From contig JAPDOI010000182.1 in assembly GCA_029168955.1 (NCBI GenBank), forward strand, positions 992,001 through 1,056,000: DNA of 64,000 nucleotides, in the 5' to 3' direction. How positions within the stretch are numbered: position 1 is the first letter of the stretch; each line of letters starts with the position of its first letter. This DNA is from Aplectana chamaeleonis. Taxonomy: Eukaryota; Nematoda; Chromadorea; Rhabditida; Cosmocercidae. The notes under the pieces were generated by a model. The model saw only the letters and a list, made by a program, of their open reading frames with translations. It did not search any database and was not told the DNA's origin. Positions 51,301-55,364 of this stretch are shown here, one piece after another. A program made the position numbers and the translations under genes.

Positions 51301-52999
51301 ACAGGCTCGCAGAAATTGAACAACTGGGTGAATCTTGAATTTTTTTTCCAAAACTGCATTTCTTACTGTTTCCTTTTTATGCAAACACTTTGAGGCACCA
51401 CACTCTACAGTCAAGTACTACAGGGCCTTTCCCACTCAACCATGTTCATTTCGCGAATTGTCGTCTTTTTTTATTAAATCGGAAAAATAAATTGAAAACC
51501 GGTTTTCGCAAGAAATGGTCGATAATTTTCAAAAAAATTATCGCTGAGTGGGGAATACCTCGTACTACTCAACCATAAGAGTTTGGTGCCCCAAAATGTT
51601 TGCATAATGAAAAAACAGTAAAAATTGCAATTTTGGAAAAATGCAAAATTCACCCAGTTGTGAAATTTCCGCAGACCTTTTTTGTGTTATCATCTAGTTC
51701 ATATAGAGACCAAAGTCAGCTACAGTTCACCTCCGCACTGCCGTTCAGTCCGCAAAGTGCACGCTGATTGCGAAATCGTGCTGCGGCGCGGTTGCAAGTA
51801 TCCTCAGACAGGGATGTAGGATCACCCGGGCGGTGGGAGCACCCGGGCACCAAAGGAGAAAACCGCCCGGGTGATCCCACATCCCTGTCTGAGGATACTC
51901 CCAACCGCGCCGCAGCACGATTTCGCAATCAGCGTGCACTTTGCGGACTGAACGGCAGTGCGGAGGTGAACAGTATAACTGATTTGGTGGTTTCATAGAG
52001 GCAATCATAATCATTCTAGAGTATTCGGTACCTGGACCACACACTAAATTTGGTTGCGAAATTTGAAAGTAAAAGCGTTTGACGGCAGGCTACAAAAAGA
52101 GTTAGAAAGAGGAAGAAATACGCTTTCAAACGCTGACCTTTTGCCAAACAAAACAGAAAATAACAAGAAAAGATCCAAAACAGATTCCCAACCCAATACT
52201 TTGGGGAAGGGGGTGCTTGGGCGCGATGAGTTCAGACGTAACGTCGGCATGGATCCGGAGGAGACTTTGCGTTCACTGTTGCAGGTTGGCGCAAACTCGG
52301 TGCCCTGTGTTATAACATAGGTGCACCGAGCTTGCGCCAACCTCCAATAGGGAACACAGAGTCTCTTCAGGATCCACGCCGATGTTAGCTCAATGGCGAA
52401 CGAGGTGATAGTGACATACCTACTTACGCACCAAAGCGTCAACCACTGCTGCGTGCGGCTGGCCCTCATCTGGGCACGACGATATCTGTATGCATTGCCC
52501 TGAAGCTTAAAAAACCTTGCCCTTGAAGGCATAGTGATCGTCATGCGTGTTCGAGTTCAACAGATAAAGAGGAATAGTTCATGAAGTAAGGAGACTACGA
52601 CAATGGAATTTCAGGCTCGGACGAACTTGTAACTCTGAATATGCAATGGAGAGTGTCACTTGGTGCTGCGTTGAATTCGAGACATGTGGACAACACACCA
52701 AGGCGGTTTTTTAAAAGGTTAGAGTTTTCAATTTGAAAGTTCGGAAATCTCTGCAAAGCTATGAAAATGCTTAGAATGTAGCGTAGGCTGCAAAAGACGA
52801 AAATACTGAAACCTCGACTTTGCTCGTCTTCAGAACCATCATACACAGATGTGAGTGAAATAAGGAAGGAAATCGTGAAAGAAATTGTTTTCCAGGAGTC
52901 GACGGAGAAAATCGGTGTTGAAGTTAATCGATCCGTTCGATGGAGAAATGTCCGGTGTGAACTACAACGGGATCACGATTCTCGATCTTCACGCCCAAG
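6227..52999 (+). CDS. nrx-1: Neurexin (alpha-type), partial: LNS2 to LNS6, 25 exons
   Basis: Neurexins are presynaptic single-pass adhesion proteins that bind neuroligins and other postsynaptic partners through laminin-G/LNS domains. Alpha forms have the order LNS1-EGF1-LNS2-LNS3-EGF2-LNS4-LNS5-EGF3-LNS6-membrane-tail. Twenty-five exons (listed below) join without phase conflict into 992 codons covering LNS2 through LNS6 with both expected EGF modules in place. Diagnostic motifs include DDDSWHTV (LNS2), ALPKWGALASGSL (LNS3), CDCAATDKEGPTC (EGF2), RWHTLLFYQ and FRGCLAALRIND (LNS5), CIQQWNSIRCDCTLTAHAG (EGF3) and FDGEMSGVNYNG (LNS6). LNS4 has FRGAVTRM without the usual cysteine, as in mammalian LNS4 (FIGH). 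LNS1/EGF1 and the membrane and tail exons are not visible. Six introns exceed 1.2 kb; the longest, 36407-52614, contains other genes. The family call is sure; the exact E14 donor and E20 GC donor are inferences. Confidence 0.93.
6408..6566 (+). CDS. nrx-1: nrx-1 exon 2: LNS2 core
   Basis: 53 codons, phase 0/0, after a 55 bp intron ending CTTACAG; donor GTAAAT. Contains the LNS signature DDDSWHTVSMQR. Confidence 0.92.
6567..8984. other. nrx-1 intron 2, left part: degenerate repeat
   Basis: No gene seen. From about 6900 to 7450 the phrase GAACACGAAT...GGTCCATTT and runs of TACGGTAGGTTACGG recur. They resemble the interior of the 1.1 kb elements at 12473 and 19382, so this is probably an older relative. 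Confidence 0.5.
8989..9495. mobile_element. TTAA-flanked MITE, TIR AGGCAGNGTTCACGAT
   Basis: Left end TTAA|AGGCAGAGTTCACGATAA and right end ATGTGGACACTACCT|TTAA are inverted copies, with TTAA on both sides (8985-8988, 9496-9499). The interior shares ATCGATTACTTGG...GTAGAACTTAAGTGACG with the copy at 55829. No protein. TTAA duplication is the hallmark of piggyBac-type insertion; the class is inferred from that alone. Confidence 0.8.
9500..9800. repeat. Inverted pair of tRNA-like (SINE-like) sequences
   Basis: The reverse complement of about 9530-9610 and the + strand of about 9700-9785 share GGGCTTCNGTGGTGC and GGAATATGCTGGTTCAATCTC. The latter contains GGTTCAATCTC, close to the pol III B box GGTTCRANYCC, and the former resembles an A box. 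The two face away from a ~100 bp centre. They look like tRNA-derived SINE heads; the cloverleaf is not good enough for a functional tRNA call. Confidence 0.45.
10056..10541. mobile_element. TTAA-flanked MITE, 486 bp
   Basis: Ends AGGCAGTGTTCACGATAAAAA and its inverted copy, TTAA at 10052-10055 and 10542-10545. Nearly the same length and sequence as the copy at 53357-53841, including an interior CTCATTCTCAGCCTCTCTC stretch. Non-coding. Confidence 0.9.
11354..11509 (+). CDS. nrx-1: nrx-1 exon 3: LNS2 end
   Basis: 52 codons, phase 0/0, acceptor TTTTCAG, donor GTGGGA. Begins LTLTVDGRKDEI and ends with FRGCMKQ, which holds the domain-closing cysteine. Separated from exon 2 by a 4.8 kb repeat-filled intron. 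Confidence 0.92.
11649..11730 (+). CDS. nrx-1: nrx-1 exon 4: LNS2-LNS3 linker
   Basis: 82 bp, begins in phase 0 and ends with one extra base at AAGACGG before donor GTTGGC. Encodes ILFVTLADQGFGGSIIKT. This donor was chosen because it alone keeps phase with exon 5 and produces the TGGELSFSC junction typical of neurexins. Confidence 0.85.
11795..11914 (+). CDS. nrx-1: nrx-1 exon 5: LNS3 start
   Basis: 120 bp (2+117+1), acceptor CATTCATAG, donor GTGAGC. Encodes LSFSCKSPTQPPDVLSFHSG then ALPKWGALASGSL, matching the neurexin LNS3 start. The intron before it is 64 bp; the one after it is 8.9 kb. Confidence 0.87.
12473..13563. mobile_element. 1.1 kb non-autonomous DNA element, ~125 bp TIRs (copy 1)
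   Basis: The first ~125 bp (ACAAGGGAAGTGTTTGG...) return inverted at the end (...AAAACTTCCCTTGT). The interior holds TAGGTTACGGTAGGTAAC and lacks a transposase. A second copy in the same orientation is at 19382-20487. The right flank reads CCCTTG|TA and the left flank of copy 2 TA|CAAGGG, so TA duplication (Tc1/mariner-like) is plausible though each copy has one mutated side. Confidence 0.85.
14193..14398. repeat. GC-rich inverted repeats with GCGGGTGGCGAGC
   Basis: CTCGCCACCCGCT and AGCGGGTGGCGAG alternate in inverted orientation (14199, about 14268, 14298, about 14380), forming two nested hairpins. The same core recurs as direct repeats at 18840-19045. Probably a small mobile family. Confidence 0.7.
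14478..14620. mobile_element. ~145 bp MITE, GCACTTGGCCACGC ends
   Basis: CTATGATTTAGCACTTGGCCACGC at the left is inverted as GCGTGGCCAAGTGCGATATCATAG at the right. A diverged relative with the same GGGCGTGGCC(A)AGTGCGATA ending occupies about 15740-15875. Confidence 0.75.
15360..15625. repeat. AATTCG-rich tandem repeat, ~42 bp unit (array 1)
   Basis: About six imperfect copies of a ~42 bp unit containing TTCGAATAATTCGTTTATTCG and AAAAGTCAATTT. Each unit is internally palindromic. A second array is at 17396-17640. Confidence 0.9.
16235..16585. repeat. ~42 bp minisatellite (CATGAGAAGCGTGCTCCG)
   Basis: Seven to eight imperfect copies, period about 42 bp with one 38 bp step, built on ATGAGAAGCGTGCTCCGCCTCATGGAAAATGAGTCGCG. 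The period keeps a frame open on the minus strand, where a 14-residue RDSFSMRRSTLLM-type motif repeats, but start, splice or end signals are not evident. Confidence 0.85.
17396..17640. repeat. AATTCG-rich tandem repeat, ~42 bp unit (array 2)
   Basis: Same unit as the array at 15360-15625, about five copies, same orientation. Confidence 0.9.
18096..18642. mobile_element. TTAA-flanked MITE, 547 bp
   Basis: Ends AGGCAGTGGTCGCGAT and ATCGTGAACACTGCCT with TTAA at 18092-18095 and 18643-18646. The interior differs from the 486 bp copies, so it is a separate subfamily. No coding sequence. Confidence 0.87.
18840..19045. repeat. GCGGGTGGCGAG direct-repeat cluster
   Basis: Several copies of AGCGGGTNGCGAG and AAATGAGAGGTGAGCG. 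Shares its core with the hairpins at 14193-14398. Confidence 0.7.
19382..20487. mobile_element. 1.1 kb non-autonomous DNA element, ~125 bp TIRs (copy 2)
   Basis: Begins ACAAGGGAAGTATA and ends TATACTTCCCTTGT, closely matching the copy at 12473-13563 along its length, including AAAATGCGCAGTATCCCGCC and its inverse. No open frame looks like a transposase. Confidence 0.87.
20832..20980 (+). CDS. nrx-1: nrx-1 exon 6: LNS3 core
   Basis: 149 bp, begins with two bases that complete the serine codon from exon 5, giving GSLSFHFRTDQKDGLLLYHG. Ends INLGSGAVRLQ before donor GTACAT, phase 0. Confidence 0.92.
20981..22249. other. nrx-1 intron 6; AT-rich ATTACATGTAA repeats at 21135-21290
   Basis: No gene seen. 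About eight imperfect repeats of ATTACATGTAACTTACATTT (~20 bp) lie at 21135-21290. The rest looks like single-copy intron. Confidence 0.55.
22250..22388 (+). CDS. nrx-1: nrx-1 exon 7: LNS3
   Basis: 139 bp (46 codons + 1), acceptor TGATTTCAG, donor GTGAGG. Carries the GNGWHSLHLERIGRTGSVIV segment that aligns with the neurexin GEWYHVDFQRDGRSG region. Confidence 0.9.
22450..22614 (+). CDS. nrx-1: nrx-1 exon 8: LNS3 end
   Basis: 165 bp (2+162+1), acceptor TTGCTTCAG, donor GTTACT. Encodes DDPIYLGWVPNTTTSFPSSI and GKGFIGCVKNLRVNG with the closing cysteine. Confidence 0.93.
22667..22813 (+). CDS. nrx-1: nrx-1 exon 9: EGF2
   Basis: 147 bp (2+144+1), acceptor TTTACAG, donor GTATCG. A complete EGF-like module with six cysteines: DPCANNPCHNFGRCEPF, then FTCDCAATDKEGPTC. 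Confidence 0.93.
22814..24112. other. nrx-1 intron 9, left part
   Basis: No coding exon is needed by phase or domain order, and none was seen. GGGGAGAACAAGG-type phrases recur at 23310 and 23660, suggesting a degenerate repeat. Confidence 0.45.
24117..24599. mobile_element. TTAA-flanked MITE, 483 bp
   Basis: Ends AGGCAATGTTCACGATGA and TTATCGTGAACACTGCCT, TTAA at 24113-24116 and 24600-24603. The interior is the inverted form of the copies at 8989 and 55829. Confidence 0.9.
24605..29416. other. nrx-1 intron 9, right part
   Basis: No gene seen. 25330-25400 (minus strand) resembles a tRNA-derived SINE head (see findings). 25500-27000 is AT-rich with no frame of note. 27640-27760 is GC-rich with repeats of CGGCTCCGCGGT. 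28850-28985 and 24880-24945 share GGCAAACGGCAAAAAA...GGCCGGCAAACGGC in related copies. Confidence 0.5.
27234..27283. repeat. Near-perfect 24 bp stem hairpin, 2-base loop
   Basis: Arms 27234-27257 and 27260-27283 pair at 23 of 24 positions (GGCGGGTTA...AAAAAGTCCTC and its inverse) around a two-base loop. Function unknown. Confidence 0.9.
29417..29511 (+). CDS. nrx-1: nrx-1 exon 10: LNS4 start
   Basis: 95 bp (2+93), acceptor AAATTCAG, donor GTAGAT. Joins EGF2 as CNIEPTLVELSGERL and continues with LESEAETIEIRFK, matching the LNS4 start. A 6.6 kb intron precedes it. Confidence 0.88.
29770..29892 (+). CDS. nrx-1: nrx-1 exon 11: LNS4
   Basis: 41 codons, phase 0/0, acceptor CCTTACAG, donor GTGAGT. 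Encodes TDYSSGVLLGTKSN and NNQLLVFLNGSSLGVLLS. Confidence 0.9.
29951..30059 (+). CDS. nrx-1: nrx-1 exon 12: LNS4
   Basis: 109 bp (36 codons + 1), acceptor TTCTTTAG, donor GTGAGT. Contains SDNRWHFMQLKRRGEKVLLY, the LNS W-H signature. Confidence 0.9.
30132..30244 (+). CDS. nrx-1: nrx-1 exon 13: LNS4
   Basis: 113 bp (2+111), acceptor GGTTAAG, donor GTAAAC. Ends EPFRGAVTRM; the alanine replaces the cysteine of other LNS domains, as mammalian LNS4 also lacks it. Confidence 0.85.
30310..30389 (+). CDS. nrx-1: nrx-1 exon 14: LNS4-LNS5 linker, donor uncertain
   Basis: Acceptor GTTTTCCAG, phase 0 start, encoding IFNGIDLLERPKKEGK. The frame stays open to a stop at about 30458, so the donor must be chosen. 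GTGGGA at 30390 keeps phase with exon 15 and gives a linker within one residue of the mammalian length. GTCAAA at 30415 is the alternative and would need a different acceptor. Confidence 0.65.
30502..30568 (+). CDS. nrx-1: nrx-1 exon 15: LNS5 start
   Basis: 67 bp (1+66), acceptor TGTTTCAG, donor GTAAGT. Encodes SSVSFVNTTGYAVLSQRV, matching the first strand of LNS5. Confidence 0.82.
30642..30769 (+). CDS. nrx-1: nrx-1 exon 16: LNS5
   Basis: 128 bp (42 codons + 2), acceptor AATTTAG, donor GTCTGT. Encodes GPLRVSFKFQTLTGNALLFA and SVVIELVHA. Its two-base overhang matches only exon 17, 4.1 kb away. Confidence 0.85.
31255..32507 (-). mobile_element. mariner element, bandit-like, with TIRs and TA duplication
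   Basis: The left end CCAGGTTGTCCAATAATTC and the inverted right end CCAGGCCGTCCAATAATTC flank a transposase, with TA on both sides (31253-31254, 32508-32509). The length, 1253 bp, is typical of mariners. The coding part is markedly GC-rich against the AT-rich host, a sign of transfer. The type resembles bandit described from Ancylostoma; that match is from memory and not checked. Confidence 0.93.
31328..32340 (-). pseudogene. mariner transposase, single frameshift
   Basis: Cuts and pastes the mariner element at TA sites. The start MEQGRIRTVVYYEWLLGNDT at 32340 fits a mariner N-terminus. A paired helix-turn-helix follows (ISxRTVSRWFNRF-type, then TLGCSKSTIHNRLNLLGYHK). The catalytic aspartates are in VTGDESWV, HDNARPHV and, in the other frame, LAPSDYHLF, with 34 residues between the last two, as in DD34D. 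The frame breaks after HDNARPHV near 31600 by one base; the second frame runs to a stop at 31328-31330. No other defect seen, so the inactivation looks recent unless it is an assembly error. Confidence 0.92.
32683..33158. mobile_element. TTAA-flanked MITE, first of a chain of three
   Basis: Ends AGGAACGGTCCAAGCTGAG and CTGAGGTTGGACTGTGCCT. TTAA at 32679-32682 and 33159-33162; the latter is shared with the next element. Confidence 0.8.
33163..33635. mobile_element. TTAA-flanked MITE, second of the chain
   Basis: Ends AGGCATTAGACACGTTC and GAGCGTGTCTGCTGCCT. Its left TTAA (33159-33162) is the right TTAA of its neighbour; its right flank is TTGA. Confidence 0.75.
33640..34175. mobile_element. 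TTAA-flanked MITE, third of the chain
   Basis: Begins GGCATCGTACGCG four bases after the previous element ends and closes at CATGAACGATGCCT followed by TTAA (34176-34179). Ends pair less well than in the others. Confidence 0.6.
34920..35031 (+). CDS. nrx-1: nrx-1 exon 17: LNS5
   Basis: 112 bp (1+111), acceptor GCTTTCAG, donor GTATAT. Encodes IRFSYKVADTEMLIESPLL and HLSDMRWHTLLFYQ. Confidence 0.88.
35170..35266 (+). CDS. nrx-1: nrx-1 exon 18: LNS5
   Basis: 97 bp (32 codons + 1), acceptor TTTCTAG, donor GTGAAT. Encodes EERTGLQMLLVDNTTAISDN. The nearer AG at about 35183 would disturb phase with exon 17. Confidence 0.85.
35326..35460 (+). CDS. nrx-1: nrx-1 exon 19: LNS5 end
   Basis: 135 bp (2+132+1), acceptor TATTTCAG, donor GTCTAT. 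Encodes NGFRGCLAALRINDRPVDV and ends RGCS, with both LNS5 cysteines. Confidence 0.9.
35520..35639 (+). CDS. nrx-1: nrx-1 exon 20: EGF3, followed by a GC-AG intron
   Basis: 120 bp (2+117+1), acceptor TGCTTCAG. A complete EGF-like module, CSPGACSNRGRCIQQW then RCDCTLTAHAGERC. No GT donor lies at the needed place; GCAAGT follows directly at 35640, the consensus of GC-type donors, and gives the right phase for exon 21. Confidence 0.85.
35949..36124 (+). CDS. nrx-1: nrx-1 exon 21: LNS6 start
   Basis: 176 bp (2+174), acceptor ATTTTCAG, donor GTGAGT. Encodes STIYFEYPLSDRPSTSKDYM and LLAFRTSRPSGVLLSVE. The mammalian counterpart also has NDRPSTRAD here. Confidence 0.92.
36182..36282 (+). CDS. nrx-1: nrx-1 exon 22: LNS6
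   Basis: 101 bp (33 codons + 2), acceptor GATTACAG, donor GTGAGG. Encodes GFLQVKYNLGSREHHFG and RVNDDKKHTI. It spans the place where mammalian splice site 4 lies, but as one uninterrupted exon. Confidence 0.9.
36336..36406 (+). CDS. nrx-1: nrx-1 exon 23: LNS6
   Basis: 71 bp (1+69+1), acceptor GTTTCAG, donor GTCGGT. Encodes NEANVTLQIDGRPAIRYRPK, matching neurexin NATLQVDSWPVIERYPAGR. Followed by the 16.2 kb intron. Confidence 0.87.
36407..38836. other. nrx-1 intron 23, left part
   Basis: A ~127 bp imperfect tandem duplication lies at about 36875-37130 (AGAGGTGGT...CCTATACAGAAATGATTTT). A ~55 bp block (TACTACTCACAGC...GAGTTTGAGA) recurs at 37205 and 37560. A poly-G run is at about 37700. No gene recognised. 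Confidence 0.55.
37855..38416. mobile_element. MITE, AGACAGTGGTCGCGAT ends
   Basis: Left end AGACAGTGGTCGCGATGAAAA and right end TTATCGCGACCACTGCCT with TTAA on the right. Same subfamily ends as 18096-18642. Left flank mutated to TCAA. Confidence 0.75.
38837..38842 (-). terminator. Polyadenylation signal AATAAA for the nested peptide gene
   Basis: AATAAA on the minus strand, about 40 bases beyond the stop codon at 38883-38885. Confidence 0.65.
38883..39092 (-). CDS. Small secreted cysteine-rich peptide, nested in nrx-1 intron
   Basis: 69 residues. The start MRLLSVLLAFVILVNDVSFA is a clear signal peptide. The mature part of about 49 residues has four cysteines spaced Cx3Cx11Cx2C (SCIQHCVEKPE ... 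SCFEC) and ends NPMGMF. An acceptor, TTTCTTTTCAG (CAG at 39104-39106), lies 11 bases before the ATG, as expected for a trans-spliced or 5'-UTR-spliced nematode mRNA. AATAAA follows the stop by 40 bases. The frame is open for 38 more codons upstream, but these run through the acceptor, so I start at the methionine after it. The family is not recognised. A paralogue with the same spacing lies at 42087. It is secreted by prediction; function unknown. Confidence 0.72.
   Translation of the reverse strand: MRLLSVLLAFVILVNDVSFAFFGDMSSYLITTPQERYKSCIQHCVEKPENDRQFSCFECGTSFNPMGMF
39104..39114 (-). promoter_or_regulatory. Likely trans-splice (or 5'-UTR) acceptor
   Basis: TTTCTTTTCAG on the minus strand, ending 11 bases before the ATG of the secreted peptide gene. 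Matches the nematode acceptor consensus. Confidence 0.6.
39207..41196. other. Intron sequence, no gene recognised
   Basis: Several open frames of 60-135 codons occur but none shows domains, splice logic or a match to neurexin phase. Some GC content and inverted fragments suggest old repeats. Confidence 0.4.
41197..41664. mobile_element. MITE, AGGCAGCATACACGCTCGTAAAC ends (copy 1)
   Basis: Ends AGGCAGCATACACGCTCG and CGAGCGTGTATGCTGCCT, TTAA at right (41665-41668), TCAA at left. The interior is inverted too (CATTTTGAAGCGTCATAAAC and its inverse). A second copy is at 55365-55824. Confidence 0.9.
42087..42296 (+). pseudogene. Frameshifted paralogue of the secreted cysteine-rich peptide
   Basis: The 3' half encodes SCVQKCVEKPEIDTQTACSV and matches the gene at 38883 residue for residue in cysteine spacing (Cx3Cx11Cx2C), ending at TGA 42294-42296. 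The 5' half aligns at nucleotide level with the signal peptide region (GTGATTNTAGTGAAC in both), but the ATG at 42087 and the hydrophobic stretch are in different frames, and a TAG interrupts the mature frame upstream of the first cysteine. An acceptor-like TTTTCACTTTAG precedes the ATG. A very short intron could explain the TAG but not the early shift, so I call it a pseudogene. Orientation is opposite to the intact copy. Confidence 0.6.
43171..46726 (+). repeat. Left arm of a 7.8 kb inverted repeat
   Basis: Starts CTACAGTTCGGTCGGTTGGC; its whole length returns inverted at 47494-50990. Mostly AT-rich and non-coding in its inner 2 kb. The outer part (43439-44000) has frames with a protein-like look (KVLLRAFIRGHLTKKSVRYY and GKFYRLEKITNTKVAWCC) that are broken by indels in the other arm. 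Confidence 0.92.
46727..47493. other. Central spacer of the 7.8 kb inverted repeat
   Basis: About 767 bp unique sequence between the arms, AT-rich, no credible gene. Confidence 0.85.
47494..50990 (-). repeat. Right arm of a 7.8 kb inverted repeat
   Basis: Inverted copy of 43171-46726, ending CCGACCGAACTGTAG. Scattered substitutions and small indels distinguish it, for example in the block at 50400-50650, where frames open in the left arm are shifted. Confidence 0.92.
51315..51665. mobile_element. MITE-like inverted repeat, ~80 bp arms
   Basis: AACTGGGTGAATCTTGAATTT...AAACACTTTGAGGCACCA returns inverted as TGGTGCCCCAAAATGTTT...AAATTCACCCAGTT. Confidence 0.75.
51725..51971. repeat. Palindrome with two 110 bp arms and 27 bp spacer
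   Basis: 51725-51834 and 51862-51971 are inverted copies with only a few mismatches. Core ATCACCCGGGCGGT and outer GTTCACCTCCGCACTGCC. Overlapping frames on both strands are mirror images and not genes. Confidence 0.93.
52240..52387. repeat. Palindrome, ~73 bp arms
   Basis: AACGTCGGCATGGATCC...GCCCTGTGTT and its inverse meet at 52313-52315. The motif GGATCCATGCCGAC also appears at about 61360. Confidence 0.8.
52615..52717 (+). CDS. nrx-1: nrx-1 exon 24: LNS6
   Basis: 103 bp (2+99+2), acceptor ATTTCAG, donor GTTAGA. Encodes SDELVTLNMQWRVSLGA, the strand corresponding to QLTIFNSQATIIIGG. Phases match exons 23 and 25 exactly. Confidence 0.87.
52896..52999 (+). CDS. nrx-1: nrx-1 exon 25: LNS6 end
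   Basis: 104 bp (1+102+1), acceptor TTTTCCAG, donor GTATGG. Encodes IDPFDGEMSGVNYNGITILD, the conserved close of LNS6. The open phase shows that at least one more coding exon follows. Confidence 0.92.
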
Positions 53000-53180
53000 G
53001 TATGGTTCGATACTCTCGATAAAGTCGTGTCGTGTCATCATTATGCCCTTGTTATCGGCACCCTCGAATGCAGCCTTTACTGGAGGTGAGATGCAGAAAG
53101 CTGTCGCTTTTCGATTCCAAGTTGCCCTCTGAACTTCCAGTTTCTAGAAAGTTCTCCCAAAACGTATACAAGAGCCTTAA

Positions 53181-54133
53181 AGACACAGTCCAACCTTAGG
53201 GGTAATTTTTGATATTATAGTCCGGGTGCCGTGTATAGCAGCCCTGCCAAACGCGAAATCTCAATTAGCTCAAATAAGCGAGAAGAAGCGACAAAAAAGT
53301 GGACCACGCCATCTTGGAAAAAAATGGGTTACGCCCCGGCAAGCTTCCGATCTTAAAGGCAGTGTTCACGATAAAAAATGTGGTTCAGTTTCCACTAGGA
53401 ATCGGTAGTGGAGGGGCACACTGTAACGTTGACGTCGAAAGAACGCATGAAAACGAGCCAGGAAACGCTCCAAAAGAGCCCAAAGTTGGACACCCGTCAG
53501 CTCGTCACCCCCAGATGCACTTTCCACGCCCACCGACGTGAACAAATGAATGCTCGAGATCGTGAGATGAGCGATGGTGTCCGACCAATAGCCCCGTTCT
53601 TCCCTTCATTCTCAACTTCTCTCTTTACTCAGGTCAGCTCGCACACTTCGGCTGCAAAAGACGGAAGTTACAAGCCTCGGACAACTCGTCCACCATGTTT
53701 CCTTAGCTCAATCTTTGAGGAACCAGAACTCCGTTCCCAGAAGGTCTTGAACGATTTCAGAGACATCATTGGAATCAGCATGGGGCCTTTTTCAAAATAG
53801 GGGGAGAAACAGAAGAACGATTCTCATCGTGGACACTGCCTTTAATAGGGTGGAGGAGCTCAATTGATTTTGTTCAAAATCTATGTTCTTCCATTTGTTT
53901 TCAGCCTGGCTCTATATTGTGACTTTGCTTGAGAACCATGGCTGCAAATAACCAAAAAACCAGGCTCGGGACAACTCGTCGGCGAACTTCTAACCATTCA
54001 AATTCAAAGTCCTTGTGAGGCCATAACTTCGTTCGTAGTTAGTTCTGAGCGGTTCCGAAGACACCATTGTGATCAGCGTGCTTGTCTCCGAGAAAATCAA
54101 AAGAAAAGTCGATTTTGAAGATGGGCTGTGCCT
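53181..54133. mobile_element. MITE interrupted by another MITE
   Basis: TTAA|AGACACAGTCCAACCTTAG at left and GGGCTGTGCCT at right, relatives of the ends at 32683-33158. The 485 bp element at 53357 sits within it, which makes it older than that insertion. Confidence 0.65.
53357..53841. mobile_element. TTAA-flanked MITE, 485 bp
   Basis: Ends AGGCAGTGTTCACGATAAAAA and TCATCGTGGACACTGCCT, TTAA at 53353-53356 and 53842-53845. Sister of 10056-10541. Nested in the element at 53181. Confidence 0.9.
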
Positions 54134-54217
54134 TCAAACCACAATTTAGTGCTAGAACGTTAGATCAGGATAATAAAACATGAGAACATTGTGCAGACTG
54201 GCCCAAGAAGCAGTTGA

Positions 54218-54662
54218 TATACTCTGTCCCACACGAGATGCCAATCGAAGAGTCCAAAGAAGCAACGATCCCTCTGCGTTTCTGACGCTTTTGAATTACG
54301 GTAAGGCGCAAACCACGTACGCAACGGAGCCTCTGTTCTACTGTAGTCCAAAAGCAGAATTCATAGAGTTTTTCACGTTCTCATTTCTTTTTCCCGCATA
54401 CTTCATCTTTTTTTTGCGTTATGTTTGCTGAAAATGCCTGCGACTCACTCTTGATGTAGATACTCTTATTTACATGAAGGCTAGGATGTTTCAGGGAATG
54501 GATAACAGCTCATTCTGTTTTAGGATTGCGGTAAGACAGAGGCTCCGTCGCGGACGTGATTTGCGTACGTGACTTCCTACCGTAATCCAAAAACGTCATA
54601 GACGCAGAGTGAGCGCTGCTTCTTTGGACTCTTCGCTTGCCATGTCGTTTGGGACAGAGTAT
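54218..54662. mobile_element. Foldback element, ~140 bp arms
   Basis: ATACTCTGTCCCACACG...GAGTCCAAAGAAGC at left returns inverted as GCTTCTTTGGACTC...TTGGGACAGAGTAT. A smaller inverted repeat (CTTTTTTCTCCAGTAAAAGCAC) follows at 54690-54770. Confidence 0.75.
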
Positions 54663-54958
54663 GTCAAAAAAGTTATACTGTTTTTACGCTTTTTTCTCCA
54701 GTAAAAGCACAGTTCTGTTGAGTTCACAGTTACTCAATTTCTGCTCTGTGCTTTGACTGGAGAAAAAAGAAAATAGTGACAATTCTTCAAACCGAGCAAG
54801 GTTCCGTGAAATGATTCATTAAGATGACTGAGTTGCTGGTGATGGTCTTAGTTGCCAAACTGCCATGGGGGTGAGGAGGGGAGGGGGATTGAAACCAGGA
54901 GGAACGAAGGGCCGTGATTGGATGACATTTGGGAAGAGACAGGCCACCCTTCTAAGGC

Positions 54959-55073
54959 CGGGATCATACTTCCTGCGACGGGCGATAGCGATAGTGCATA
55001 TCAAGAATATAGATTTTCGGTCGAAATTGAAACATTGTGTCGCTTCGCTCGTCGCTGTAAGTATGATCCCTTC
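54959..55073. repeat. 115 bp inverted repeat
   Basis: GGGATCATACTTCCTGCGACGGGCGA pairs with the sequence ending GTAAGTATGATCCC. Confidence 0.75.
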
Positions 55074-55364
55074 CTAAACGCCTCTGAACCGACGATAACC
55101 TGCCGCGCTGACGTACGCCCGCACTGAAATCCCACGCCCTCACCATGTAAAGAGCGATAAGTGGACTGCATGGTTTAACGGCGTTAAAGAAGAAAGAACG
55201 TTATTGAAGGTGGGCTGTCACTAGCCTGAGTGTCCTCCAAATTCCACCGTTTTTTCCGGAGTACAACGTTGTATTTCAACCCATTATTTCGACACACAGA
55301 TCAAAGTGAGAACTGTCTTCAATGACTTTTTCACCTCGAATTCCTCAAAAAAAGTCTGATTTAA

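Noticed and set aside
51716..52044. Overlapping frames on both strands of up to 99 codons
   Set aside because: They are mirror images of the 110 bp palindrome.
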